A stretch of 64,000 nucleotides of DNA, taken from NCBI GenBank assembly GCA_009823505.1, contig VZQC01012403.1, positions 1,537,969 through 1,601,968 on the forward strand, read 5' to 3'. Below the pieces are notes generated by a model. It made no database searches, was not told the origin of the DNA, and was given only the letters and a program-made list of their open reading frames with translations. The translations under genes and the position numbers were made by a program. Source of the stretch: Rhizomys pruinosus. Lineage: Eukaryota; Chordata; Mammalia; Rodentia; Spalacidae. This document shows positions 24,641 through 35,524 of this stretch, one piece after another. Every line of letters begins with the position of its first letter. Within the stretch, counting starts at the first letter, position 1.

Positions 24641-24992
24641 TCCTAAAGGTATAGGCTGTGCTTCAGAGGGCAGCTACACAAGGCTGGGGGACCAGAATGT
24701 GAAAATATAAAAGAAATGCACCATCTTTCAAAGAGAGTTTTACCTTTACACTGAAACAAGAGGCTTCAAGAGTCATCTGCAATCTGCATTTTCCTAATCT
24801 CCAGTTTTCTTCCCACCAGGGGACCAGTGACCTCTTGGAAGCTGTGAGTCCTGAACCACTCACACATTAACATTTGTGTAAGAACAAAGTGTGTGTTCTA
24901 AGCTGCACCTGATCCACCTCCATTTTGCATATCACCTACACCGTTGTTTTCTCTTTTTTCCAATGTGTATAAACATGAATATAAGAAGAAAT

Positions 24993-26575
24993 CCAAAACT
25001 GGATCACCACTTGTAGAAGAATGAAATTAAACCCCTACCTCTTGCCCTGTACAAAAGTCAACTCCAGATGGATTAAAGACCTCAGCGTGAAACCCCAAAT
25101 TCTGAAGGCAATAGAAGAAAAAGTTGGCAGCAGACTACAAGACATAGGCATAGGAAAAGACTTCCTAAATCAGACAGCAGCTACGCAAGAATTAAGGTTG
25201 ACAATTGACAAATGGGAACTCATTAAACTCAAAAGCTTCTGTACATCAAAAGAAACAATCAAGGAAGTGAAGAGAAATCCCACAGAGTGGGAGGAAACTT
25301 TCACCACAGAAACATCTGACAAAGCATTGATTTCCAGAATATATAAACTACTCAAAAAAAAACAAAGAAGAAAGAAAACAAATGACCCACTCAAGAGATG
25401 GAGCAAAGAGCTGAACAGAGACTTCACAAGTGAGGAATTAAGAGTGACTGAGAAACACCTTAAGAAGTGTTCAACATCGCTAATCGTTAAGGAAATGCAA
25501 ATCAAAACCACTGTAAGATATCATCTTACTCCAATAAGACTGGCTAGGATCAAGAAAACAAATGATACCAAGTGCTGGAGAGGTTGTGGGAAAACGGGAA
25601 CACTCATCCACTGCTGGTGGGAATGTAAACTTGTGCAGCCACTATGGAAAGCAGTGTGGAGAACCCTCGGAAGACTTGGAATGAACTTGCCACTTGACCC
25701 AGCCATACCACTCCTAGGCATGTACCCTCAAGACCCACCTCACTGCAGAGATACATGCATGGCAATGTTTATTTCAGCTCTCTTCAATAGCAAGGAGCTG
25801 GAACCAACCCAAATGCCCCTCAACTGACGAGTGGGTAGAGAAAATGTAGTACATCTACACAATGGAGTTCTATGCAGCAGTAAAGAAAGATGACATCGGG
25901 GCTGGAGAGATAGCCTAGGGTTAAGAGCACCAACTGTTCTTGCAGGGACCCAGGTTCGATCCCCAGCACCCACATGACGGCTGAGAACCATCTGTAAACT
26001 CCAATCCAGGAGAACTCCAGTTTTCAGGGGAATCCGAGACCCCTTCTGACCTCCATGTTGCATTAGATGGGTGCACAAACCTGCATGCAGACAGTACATT
26101 CATACACATACAAAAAAATAAAATTTAAAAAAAAAGAAAGATGACATCATGATCTTGCAGGAAAATGGCTGGAGCTAGAAGACATCATGCTGGTGAAGTA
26201 ACACAGTCCCCAGAAAAACAAACGATGAATGGTATCCCTCATCTGTGGATGCTAGTGCCAATTACCTAGTTTAAGTATTCTTGTGCACGGCCCCTTGAGC
26301 TTTTGTCCAAGCAGTTGGGAGTGATGCATACTGGAAACAATAAACAACAGAGAACAACAAACAGAAAAGGACTTCATCAAAGAACTGACTGAAACAGTGA
26401 AACTCTGCTCAAAACAGTCAACTTCCACATGGAGAATATCGAGAAAAAGCTAAAAGAAAGATGAAAACAAAAACATGTTTTTGGCAAATACATGAGCTCT
26501 GGTGGGGTGGGGGCATAGGGTGGGGAACACGGGTCTAGATTTGATAATCTTGTACAAAATATATCTTAAAAAATA
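24993..26575 (+). mobile_element. LINE-1, 5'-truncated, 268-codon ORF2 remnant
   Basis: The C-terminal 268 codons of ORF2 are open at 25021-25827, including the zinc-knuckle-like CWRGCGKTGTLIHCWWEC. The element continues through a B2 insert (25898-26132) to a 3' UTR and an AAAT-rich tail. Less decayed than most LINE-1 copies here. Confidence 0.9.
25898..26132 (+). mobile_element. B2 SINE inside LINE-1
   Basis: B2 with exact duplication AAAGAAAGATGACATC (25882-25897 and 26133-26148). Confidence 0.93.
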
Positions 26576-26620
26576 AATACATAAATAAATACATAAATAA
26601 ATATATAAATAAATAAATAG
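26570..26620 (+). repeat. (AAAT)n tail
   Basis: AAATAAATAC-type repeats at the 3' end of the LINE-1. Confidence 0.9.
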
Positions 26621-28130
26621 AGATTAAATCCTCTCTCCCACAAAAATATTTCAAAACTCTATGCTAGGAAGAGGAGTTTAAACTGAGAACTCTCTCTTAG
26701 GTTACAGCACCAAAATGTCCTTCTCCCATGGACCCTGAAATCCCACTTTCCCCCCCCCACATCCCTCCTCATCAGGAAGCAGCTGGACTGATATAAGACA
26801 CCTGCATTCCAAATCTATTCCTCTTCAGGGTCTGGGAAAAGGGAATCCCTACAATGCACCTCAAGCATTAAGCAATTATTGCTCTGCAAACAAGCCCAAC
26901 CAGACTCCCATAAACAGAACCATAAAGTTATCTCTGAACACAAACAGGCCTTCCTCTGCAACAAGCTCTTCTGTGAACCTCATCAAAAGATGCTGGCCCT
27001 AGGGTTTCTTAAGAAAATGTCCCTAACCACACTTTACTTACATACATAAACCTACTTCATCTCCCCTGATGTTAATCCAGTGTGACTACTGCAGACTCCC
27101 AATAGTCATTAGTCACCCCTCCTTAAGTAATAAAGGTCAATTTGGAGTGCTGAGTGAGGTTAGTTGGTTTTCCTTTCCACCTGCATGTCTTTCCACTCCT
27201 ATTTCTAACAGTTTGGTGCTGAAACCTGGGAGAGAGTTCTCAGCTTAAAACTCATTCCTGGGGGCTAGAGAGATGGCTTAGTGGTTAAGAGCACTGACTG
27301 CTCTTGAAGAAGACCTGGGTTCAATTCACAGAAGCCACCTGGTGGCTAATAACTGTTAATAACTCCAGTGCTCTCTTCTGACATCCACAGATATTGCACA
27401 ACATGGGTGCACTTGTATATATGCAGGCAATACACTCATACACATAAAATAAAAATAATAAAACTTAAAAAAACTCATTCCTACATTCTGTGTAGTCTTT
27501 CTTTTCTGTTCCTTTGTTATAGAACTAATGTCTACCCTAATGTTCTTTCTTTCTGAGCATGTCAATTGCAACTTGTGGTATTATAGTTTGACTTTTCACC
27601 CACAATTCCCTTTTACTTTTATGACTGGCTACATACAAAAGCCCTCACACTACTTTCATGATTCTTGACAAATGGTTGAGCCCACAGTTTTTAATTTCAA
27701 GAGCCTTCTAGAATTCCTCCTTCCCCTTTAAATTGAGAGCATTTAGAACAGTGTACTCCCGTTTGCACACTGCATATTCAGCTTGTTCAGACTTAATGGC
27801 CTTTAAAAAACAATGTAATTGGAATCATCCCAACATAATTAACTATTACAAGCCAAGATAAACACAGAGCTTTAATCTTATACCACATTTTCAATTTCTT
27901 TGTGACTCACTTACACTCCTGACTTGAACAATGCATATGTGTGTGAGATGTGGTAATTAGACCTAAGAGACTACATTTACCCTTGAAAGCAGCTATGATG
28001 CTGCAAAATGGATGATGTTGAAAAGGTGTTCCCACAAATGTCGAAAACAACAAATGAGCATAGGTTAACGATATCACTTTATGGATTTACATGGCATTTT
28101 GACCATTAGGGTCAGGAAAACATCTTCCAT
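26621..28130. other. Intergenic, one B2 only
   Basis: Apart from the B2 at 27253-27468 nothing is recognised. Confidence 0.5.
27253..27468 (+). mobile_element. B2 SINE
   Basis: B2 with duplication AACTCATTCCT on both sides. Confidence 0.92.
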
Positions 28131-28225
28131 TGTGGATCTCTGTGAGTTCAAGGCCAGCCTGGTCTACATAGCGAGTTCCAGGACAGCTGGGGCTACAGGG
28201 AGATTATGTCTCAAAAAGGACCAAA
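28131..28225 (+). mobile_element. B1 SINE 3' fragment
   Basis: 5'-truncated B1 (GTGAGTTCAAGGCCAGCCTG ... TATGTCTCAAAAAGG). Confidence 0.85.
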
Positions 28226-28339
28226 AATATCCTCATGCCTTTCCCATACCATCCTTGATAAACTTATTCAATAAATAGGAGAAGACACCTTTTATGAGGA
28301 GAGCATAGGATAAATGATGTACAATAGAATAGAATGGAT

Positions 28340-28440
28340 TAGAAAGGAAAAGGAAAGGGGGAAGAAGAAGAAGGGGAAGAGGAATAAGGGGAAGGGGAAG
28401 GGGAAGGGAAAGGGGAAGGGAAAGGGAAAGGCAAAGGAAT
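28340..28440 (+). repeat. Purine-only tract (GGGGAA)n
   Basis: About 90 bp almost entirely of G and A, GGGGAAGGGGAAGG-like. Confidence 0.93.
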
Positions 28441-28907
28441 AGACACATTTCTGAGAGGAATCAGAACACCTCTAAACAGCTTGGGCTCGCTCTGGGTTTA
28501 AATTACTTCAAGAATGAAGTTTTATCTAATTATGCTCTGCTACATCTAGAAAATCTAGAACAATTCTCTCCTCATGATCATGAATCTTTCTGTACTCCAA
28601 GGCACCAGAATCTGAGAACGTTTACATTGGTAAAATTCCTTGTCTCCCTGCTTGTATAACAGCAAATTTCCTGATGGACAAAAATGTGTTTCATTGCACA
28701 TTTCCAAAAACAATTTATGTAAAGTGTGCATTAGTGGAAAAACTCTTTCAAATGACACATTCTACACTCAAAAGCCATAATTGACAGACCATGCACTGTT
28801 ACTACTTTGTAAAAAGAAGCAAAGGAAGGATGGGTGGCAATGAACACAATAGGTTGTACTAAAAAGCTTCTGTAAGTCAATTATGATTTTAAAAAAAGAA
28901 AGAAATT

Positions 28908-29012
28908 TGAGGGACAGGAGAGATGGCCCAACAATTACAAGCACTGACTACTCTTGCAGAGAACCCAGCTTCAGTTTCCAGCATCCACATGGCCACTAAC
29001 AACATATGCAGA
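28908..29012 (+). mobile_element. B2 SINE 5' fragment
   Basis: B2 head (GACAGGAGAGATGGCCCAAC ... AGCATCCACATGGCC) without the 3' body. Confidence 0.8.
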
Positions 29013-30155
29013 AAATTAAATTAATTAAATTTAAATTTTAGGGAGTTAGAATGGAGGTAGGGACAATGCTGCTCCCATTAGACGTGAATTATTAAACAAA
29101 ATCTCAGTGCCAGGCATGAGAGTTATTGGACATGGAGGCCAGAGGTGTGCACAACAGCACAGGCTGGTGCCAGTGTTCTTGGATGCCCATCATAACTAGT
29201 TGAAAGGACCCTATTGCTGAAGGCAGCACATACTATGGTTGCAGGACATAGGGGAATCAGTCTCAAACTGCCCAGAATCTTCTCTCATGCTGAGGAGCTC
29301 ACATAGTGCTGGAAGGTGCCATGCTGCTGGGACTGAAGAGACTGACTGGCCTTACCAGCTTGGACCCTGCATACAGCACCAGCCGGCGTGATGTCTTTCT
29401 TGCAAGATATCCATGGTTTGCTTTGAGATCTTTCTTCCATCAAGGAGAAATACCTAAGAATACTAAAGCATTTTAGTTCATATCAGTATCTTCTTTACAT
29501 GATTGAGATGCATCAAAATCTTGGCCTCCTCTCTTACACTTCAGAAGAATGTCAGAGAACGCAAGCCTGACCGCAAATGAGTGACACCACCACGTCTCTG
29601 GACGAGGTGAAATAGCAGAGATGAAGAGGCATGAAGGGGGAGGGTTCCTTAGATAAGTCTTCTTCTAACCAGACCACCCCTCACCCACCCTGTAGAGAGG
29701 ACAGGGAAGGAGCTGCCTCTCAGGGTCTTGTCTTGAGAGTCATCCAGCAGCTGTGTTTCCAGAGCAGTTTCTGGAATGAGGGTCGGGGATTAGGTTGAAC
29801 TCTCTAACAGGACCAGTAGACTATCTATGACCCTCATTTGTGTCATAAATGTTTGTGTGAAGAACAGAAGATTTCTGGAGATTTTAAATAGCTAAGTTTT
29901 AGACCATCTTGTCAGAGATGAATCCCCTGTCAGGTCTTTCCTGGTGATGTTTTCTGTGAGAGGTTCTCCACTCAGAGGAACAGAGGAGCCTTTCAGAGGT
30001 GCACTAGCTCTGGAGATCACAGCCTGGGCTGTCTCTAGCACTGACATCTATCCTAGGTCAGAATAAGTCACAAATTTCTAGGTTACTAGGAAATTCACCT
30101 GATATCTGTGGCTATTCTTGTGAAAGCTAAGGAAACACTGCTCGTCTAATCCTCC
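29013..30155. other. 3' flank of the TRAV6-like V, nothing recognised
   Basis: No further V remnant or repeat identified up to the start of the minisatellite. Confidence 0.5.
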
Positions 30156-30556
30156 CTTACAGGTGCTCCCCTCAGCCCTCCTGTCACCTGGGTTTGTGTC
30201 CTGCTCCCCCTGCAGTTTCCCTCACAGGTGCTCCCCTCAGCCCTCCTGTCACCCTGGGTTTGTGTTCAGCTCCCCCTGCAGTTTCCCTCACAGGTACTCC
30301 CCTCAGTCCTCCTGTGACCCTGGGTTTGTGTTCAGCTCCCCTGCAGTTTCCCTCACAGGTGCTCCCCTCAGTCCTCCTGTGACCCTGGGTTTGTGTCCAG
30401 CTCACCCTGCAGTTTCCCTCACAGATGCTCCCCAGTCCTCCTGACACCCTGGGTTTGTGTTCAGCTCCCCCAGCAGTTTCCCTCACAGGTGCCCCCCTCA
30501 GTTCTCCTGTCACCCTGGGTTTGTGTCCTGCTCCCCCTGCAGTTTCCCTCACTGTG
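30156..30556 (-). repeat. ~65-bp minisatellite built from a V recombination signal
   Basis: Six tandem units with spacings of 66, 66, 65, 64 and 66 bp. In each, GGGTTTGTGT (complement of nonamer ACACAAACC) starts at 30190, 30256, 30322, 30387, 30451 and 30517. The spacer-like part CAGTTTCCCTCAC follows in all. Only the last unit, next to the V exon, has the heptamer complement CACTGTG; the other five have CACAGGT or CACAGAT there. The unit boundary therefore falls inside the heptamer. The most distal unit carries the same 23-bp spacer as the V-adjacent one. A partial unit is seen near 30156-30189. Confidence 0.93.
30518..30556 (-). promoter_or_regulatory. Recombination signal, 23-bp spacer, of the TRAV6-like V
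   Basis: On the minus strand, heptamer CACAGTG (30550-30556), a 23-bp spacer and nonamer ACACAAACC (30518-30526). The spacer and nonamer, but not the heptamer, recur in the tandem array downstream. Confidence 0.93.
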
Positions 30557-31024
30557 TCACTCATCGCACAGTAGTACACCGCTGAGTCTGACAGCTGGAG
30601 CGAGTCCTTCTGCAGGTGGAAGGAGCTGCTGCTCTTAACAAGCGTGGCGTGGAATCCTTGGTTCTCTGTCTTCTCGTTTTCGGTTGCACTCCTCAGGAGT
30701 ATCTGGAGCCCTTTATTAGGATATTGGACATACCAAAAAAGGTAAGGAGCTGGGTAAATAGTCTGGTAGGTGCAGTTCAGAGTCACAGGTGCCCTCTCTG
30801 TGAGAGTAACCGAAACTTCTGTCTGGGTCACTGAGTCTCCATTGCTCCTCGCTAATAAAAAAAAAAAAAAAAAAGGAAAAGAAAGAAATAGTTGTTTTGC
30901 TATATGGAGAAGAAGGCTAAAAGCTATTGTTACTGTAAGAAAATGACAGCATTAATGTTAGGTTAAAACATTACTTACTAAGCATTAAGAGTAACACAAG
31001 AACTGAGCCCATGTCTGGAAACAT
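30557..31024 (-). CDS. TRAV6-like: T-cell receptor alpha V segment, TRAV6/TRAV9 type
   Basis: A two-exon V segment that looks functional. The leader exon (30979-31024) starts with ATG, codes MFPDMGSVLVLLLML and has a GTAAGT donor in phase 1. The intron (30852-30978) contains a long T tract on the coding strand and ends in ATTAG. The V exon (30557-30851) begins in the register NGDSVTQTE, typical of the TRAV6/TRAV9 group, with Cys in TLNCTYQT, Trp in LFWYVQYP, the GFHATL and SSFHLQK strands, and Cys in DSAVYYC. The germline CDR3 end is CAMSD. There are no stops, and a strong 23-bp-spacer signal follows. The assignment between TRAV6 and TRAV9 is by motif memory and not settled. Its signal is the promoter-proximal unit of a tandem array. 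Confidence 0.9.
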
Positions 31025-31354
31025 GTTCACGGAAGAAAATGATAATTGATTCTTGCAGTACGCCAACACTGACAGAGCTAGTCTCCAGCAGGATCTTCTT
31101 GAACCTCCTCACTCATAATAAGCAAGAAACTCTCCCAGGCAGCAGTCTGGCATGTTAATCACCACCTGGCTGCAAGTACTGACCACATCTGAAAAAGCAG
31201 CACCCTCTGGTGGTTCTTCTTCAAACTGCACCACAGAATGACTGGCTGTGTTGTGAATACCATCAAGCTTTATCCAGAGGAGACAGGTCCTAAAAACCCA
31301 GTGAATGCCTGAAGTCAAGAATGTTACTGAACTCTCCACACACTATAGCATTCA

Positions 31355-31356
<2 letters not shown>

Positions 31357-31399
<43 letters not shown>
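31357..31399 (+). repeat. (GT)n microsatellite
   Basis: Pure GT tract of about 43 bp. Confidence 0.95.
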
Positions 31400-31400
<1 letters not shown>

Positions 31401-31635
31401 GGGGACAGAATAGACTCTTCACATGCAAACACACACCTGTGGTAAAGTTTATTTGACATTATTAATTAACTGAAACAGCATTTTGACATCAATTTGGGTG
31501 TGTTCTGTGTTGACAGTTACAGATTTGACAGTATTGGCATACAGTGAAGTCTCCATATCTGCTTCATAACATGATACAGGGCACAGAAGACAACACATGT
31601 GAGCACAAGGCAAAGGGAGGGAGAAAGAAGAGGGA

Positions 31636-31636
<1 letters not shown>

Positions 31637-31678
<42 letters not shown>
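31637..31678 (+). repeat. (GA)n microsatellite
   Basis: Pure GA tract. Confidence 0.95.
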
Positions 31679-31680
<2 letters not shown>

Positions 31681-31721
31681 ATCTAAAAGATCACCTTGCA
31701 TCATCACCACACTGATAATTG

Positions 31722-32053
31722 TGGTGGCTTGAATGAGAATGTCCCCCATAGGCTCCATGTAATTGGATACTCGGCTCTGGTCAGTAGTGCTATTTGTGGA
31801 AGTTTAGGAGATGTGGCCCTGCTGGTGGAAACACATGTCTAGGGGTCGGCCTTGAGAGTTCTTGAGCCTGTTTCCAGTTTGTCTCTGCTTCCACTGCCTG
31901 CTTCAAGATGTAGGCACTCCACCTTCTGCTCCAGCTGCCTCGTGCCTTCCTGCCAAATGGACCCTCATCCCTCTGGAATCATAAACCCAACAAACTCCTC
32001 TGTAAGTTGCCTTAGTCATGATGTTAATAACAGCAACAGAAGAATAACTAGTA
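31722..32053 (+). mobile_element. URR1-type hAT DNA transposon fossil
   Basis: It begins near GTGGTGGCTTGAATGAGAAT, contains GATGTGGCCCTGCTGGTGG, and ends with AAGTTGCCTTAGTCATGATG and a run of AATAACAGCAACAGAAG. This arrangement is that of the rodent URR1 non-autonomous Charlie-type elements as I know them. Confidence 0.75.
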
Positions 32054-32469
32054 AATGATCAAGTATTAACATGAATTATAATGGGGACAGGCAGGCTTCC
32101 ATCCATAAAGTGGTGTTAAAAATGAAAACTGTTTCTGAAAAAAAACAATAATAAAGAGGAAAAAACTTTAAACACCTGAGATATGATAAAGATGGGAACG
32201 GACATTCCATATGGAGGAGCAGCCCCAGTAATAGCAATGGCCTTCAGCAGAGACACTGCTGTCAGAACACAGACTAAATGTTTAAAGGAAAAAAATTCTT
32301 TAAAAGATAGTTTAAATGTGAAACTATAAAGCTGAGTTTTGAATGTTTTCATGTGCAGAATGAAAAAATGTTTTCAACCACAGTACCACAAATGATGCAG
32401 GAGAGATGCTTACAGTTCTTGCATTGAACTGGTAAAGAATTTTTTAAAGTTGGAATACTTTTAATTTTG

Positions 32470-32620
32470 GGGGGGTTGTTTTTGAGGCAAGGTTTCCTTG
32501 TAGCCCCAGCTGTCCTGGAACTCAGTTTGTAGACCAGGCTGGCCTTGAACTCACAGAGATCTGCCTGCCTCTGCCTCCTGAGTGCTAGAATTAAAGGAGT
32601 GGGCCACCATGACCAGTCTT
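32470..32620 (-). mobile_element. B1 SINE
   Basis: Complement of B1: CCCCAGCTGTCCTGGAACTC, TAGACCAGGCTGGCCTTGAA, ending in GGGCCACCATGACCAG. Confidence 0.92.
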
Positions 32621-32794
32621 AAAGTTGGATTCTTATAAATTAGATATATGTTCTATAAAGCCTCACTTCCCAAACTGGCTGGTTCCAGAAACCCTGTACA
32701 TTACAAAGAAATTCCAGGAACTCTCCAGAGGGGATATGTTTATTTGGGATACAGATAGAGAATTTCACTAGCCTTCAAAACTATGTTATTATCA

Positions 32795-33592
32795 GAAGCT
32801 GGAGAGATTGTTCAGTGGTTAAGAGCACTGGCTTCTCTTTCAGAGGACCCAGGTTCAGTTCCTAAAACCCTCTGGTAGCTAACAACTGTAGGAGTTTAAT
32901 AATTGTCTGAATAGTTCTTTAGTCACACATGGCTGACATCCACATGCTGTTCTTCCCTCCTGCCTGCAGGCAGACAGTCTCTCAGCTTAGCTATGGCAAG
33001 GAGGGGGGAGGGGACCACAGGAGAGTTACCTGACGGACTAGAAAGACAAGGGAAGATAAGGACAGACATACAGACACAGACTCAGAGAAAGCCCGGGAGA
33101 ACAGTCTCTATGACAGCAGTGTGCTGTCAAAAGTTACTGTCCTCTGAGCAAGGAAGTGGGGGGCAGGAGGAAGGGAGGGGTGAGCCAACTTGGCTCTAAT
33201 GGGGGGAGCTGCAGAGCTCTTGTTTGTGCAACAGGTAACTAGAGGTGTGACATTTTGCTCCATGCCTCAAGGGAAGGGGCCATCCAGTCCTGGAACTTTG
33301 CAGAAATAGGCAAAGCAAGAAAACATTGTAATATCCCAAACCTTCTGGAGCTACAGATAACTCACAGAGGCAACTGAATGCCTACAGAGATATCAGATAA
33401 CCCTCCTTGGAGGTCTTACTGGACCAGTCTTACAAGTTCTTGCCTCAAGCCAAGCAAAGTACATTCCTACAAACAACTTTCTGTAACTCCAGGTTCAGGA
33501 GATTGATACCTTCTTTTGGCTTCTGTGGGCATTGCACAGCACTGGTGTGTGCAGGTAAAACACACATATACATAAAAATAAGTAAATCTTTT
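32795..33592 (+). mobile_element. B2 SINE split by a solo LTR
   Basis: The B2 head (GAAGCTGGAGAGATTGTTCA) runs to 32886; its body resumes at 33472 (AACAACTTTCTGTAACTCC) and ends in an AAATAAG tail. Confidence 0.88.
32887..33471. mobile_element. Solo ERV LTR, copy 2, inside a B2 SINE
   Basis: A 585-bp element with inverted termini TGTAGGA and TCCTACA, flanked by the exact 6-bp duplication AACAAC (32881-32886 and 33472-33477). It interrupts a B2 SINE whose 5' part ends at 32886 and resumes at 33472. Same LTR family as the copy at 9711. Confidence 0.9.
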
Positions 33593-33784
33593 TAAAAAAC
33601 ATTCATACAAATAATAAAATTTAAAAATTAATGTCCATATCTAACAACCTGTGGACTCTAAAAGCCTGCTTAAACATCAATGAGTGTATGGTACTGAGAA
33701 AGAAAACTGCTGCTTTCTTGTCATTATGCATAGTTTCTGCAGACTCAGGTCTCCCACACAGTCCTTGGCCATAATTGGATTTCC

Positions 33785-33895
33785 CACTACACCCTGGCTG
33801 GCTTGAAACCGTGTAGCCAAGGTTAGGCTCAAAATCATAGAGCCCTCCTGCTTCAACTTCCTAAGTACTAGAATGAGCCCTCACGTCTGGCTGAG
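33785..33895 (-). mobile_element. Diverged B1-like fragment
   Basis: The CCTGGCTGGCTTGAAACC and CTCCTGCTTCAACTTCCTAA order is that of an old B1 complement. Confidence 0.5.
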
Positions 33896-34202
33896 CACCC
33901 TTAATAGTCTAGATTTATTAAAGAGTTTAATAGTGGTGGGATGCAGTTCCTGAAGCCCACTGCCAGTCCATTTGCTAGCTTCCTTTAAGCTCCATTTCTT
34001 TCTTTATTTGGAAACCATGATACAGAGAAAAATAAGACTGCCTTGGTCTTAAAATGGATTTTGCTCTGTCTCCTTCTGTTCCACAAAGATAAATAATTTT
34101 GGCGATCGTTATGTGTTTCTTTAAACCATTCTACTTTCTTTCAGAAGTGCCCCAGAACACAGGGACTGAGTTTTGTTGGCCTTTGAGTCACATGGGAACA
34201 AT

Positions 34203-34443
34203 ATTTTTTTATTTTATTTATTTCTGTATGTTTATGAATGTACTGTCTGCATGCAAGTCTGTGCGCCCGTGTCGTGCAATGCCGCGGAGGTCAGAAGAGG
34301 GTGTCGGATTCTCCTGGAACTGGAGTTCTCCTGGAACTGGAGTTTCAGACGGTTCTCGGCCACCATGTGGGTGCTGGGGATCGAACCTGGGTCCTCTGTA
34401 AGAGCGGTCGGCGCTCTTAACCGCTAGGCTATCTCTCCAGCCC
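34203..34443 (-). mobile_element. B2 SINE
   Basis: Complement of a young-looking B2, flanked by GGAACAATATTTTT on both sides. Confidence 0.93.
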
Positions 34444-34667
34444 CCAGGAACAATATTTTTAAAAAATCAAGCACTGAGTTCTGCACAGCACCTCAAATGC
34501 CTCGTCTCCTATTATCAGCCTGTCAGCAATTTCAAGGTCTGTGTGTTCTCTTTTGGATAATTAGGCATAGACTCAGAAAATTAGTTACAGAGAACATGGA
34601 TGGCTAGACTACACTCTACTTTTTAGTTGGTCCAATAACTTCACTACTCTGAAGAACAGTTTTCATG

Positions 34668-34806
34668 AGCCTGGTGCTATTTACCTTTAATTGCAGCTCT
34701 CAGAAGGCGATGGCAGGAAGACCTCTGTGGGATTCAGGCCAGCCTGTTCAAAGAGCAAGTTTCAGGCCAGATAGGGCTATGGGGAGGCCTTGTCTCAAAA
34801 ACAAAA
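34668..34806 (+). mobile_element. Diverged B1 SINE
   Basis: Old B1: GAGCCTGGTGCTATTTACC ... TTCAGGCCAGCCTGTTCAA ... CTTGTCTCAAAAAC. Confidence 0.7.
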
Positions 34807-35524
34807 ATTAAAAGCCAAAAACTAAAACAAAAACAGAAACAAAAGTTCTGAGTAAAGCTGTTGAATCAGTTCCGCTTGCTTGGAGACATAGAGTAAAGCT
34901 GTGGAATCAGTTCAGCATGCCTGGCAACATATTGGTCCCTTGGCACTGACTGCATTACACAGTATCAACATATGTAAAATACAGTGTGTCCTTATTACGT
35001 GAACATTTACTTAGCATCTGTTAAATAAGAGAGCAATGTGATGGGCAGTGAGGTTATATGGAGGACTGCATATGAATTATATTCTTAGCATGGACTCAAT
35101 GAAGTTGGTAAATTATAATTTTAAGAACATTTTTTCATGGATGGCATATGTATTTATTTTACTATTTATAAATGATATCTTATCAAAGTAATGCCCAAAA
35201 TAAATAACAATGATAAAATTCAACCACTTCTGCTTGTGCATCCTTAATGTGCAGTTTTGTGTTTTGTCTGTCATCATGACAGATAATGAACAGGGACAGT
35301 ATCCATGTGTGTTGTCAGTGTCACTTTCCTCCTCACCATGATCAATACCCAACAAGGCACATCTTAAGAGAGGAAGGGTTTATTTGGTTCATGTTTTGAG
35401 GTGATTCTAAGTCCAGCCCTGTTGAAAATACATATTAACCACAGTGCCACCCTTGTTAACCTGACCCACAAACCACCACTTTCATCCATAGTACTCCATC
35501 CGGCTCATAGAAATCTCAACACAA
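34807..35524. other. Intergenic, nothing recognised
   Basis: Contains a short duplicated motif (GAGTAAAGCTGTTGAATCAG and variant near 34850-34910), otherwise featureless. Confidence 0.5.

Noticed and set aside
30200..30510. Additional functional recombination signals in the tandem units
   Set aside because: They keep nonamer and spacer but have ACCTGTG-like sequence in place of CACAGTG, losing the CAC that is required for cleavage.
30156..30556. CRISPR-like regular repeat array
   Set aside because: Eukaryotic locus; units are contiguous minisatellite copies without unique spacers.
30184..30831. 215-codon reading frame continuing past the TRAV6-like V into the repeats
   Set aside because: Coding ends at the heptamer; the rest is the ~65-bp array, which stays open only because its units are nearly multiples of three.
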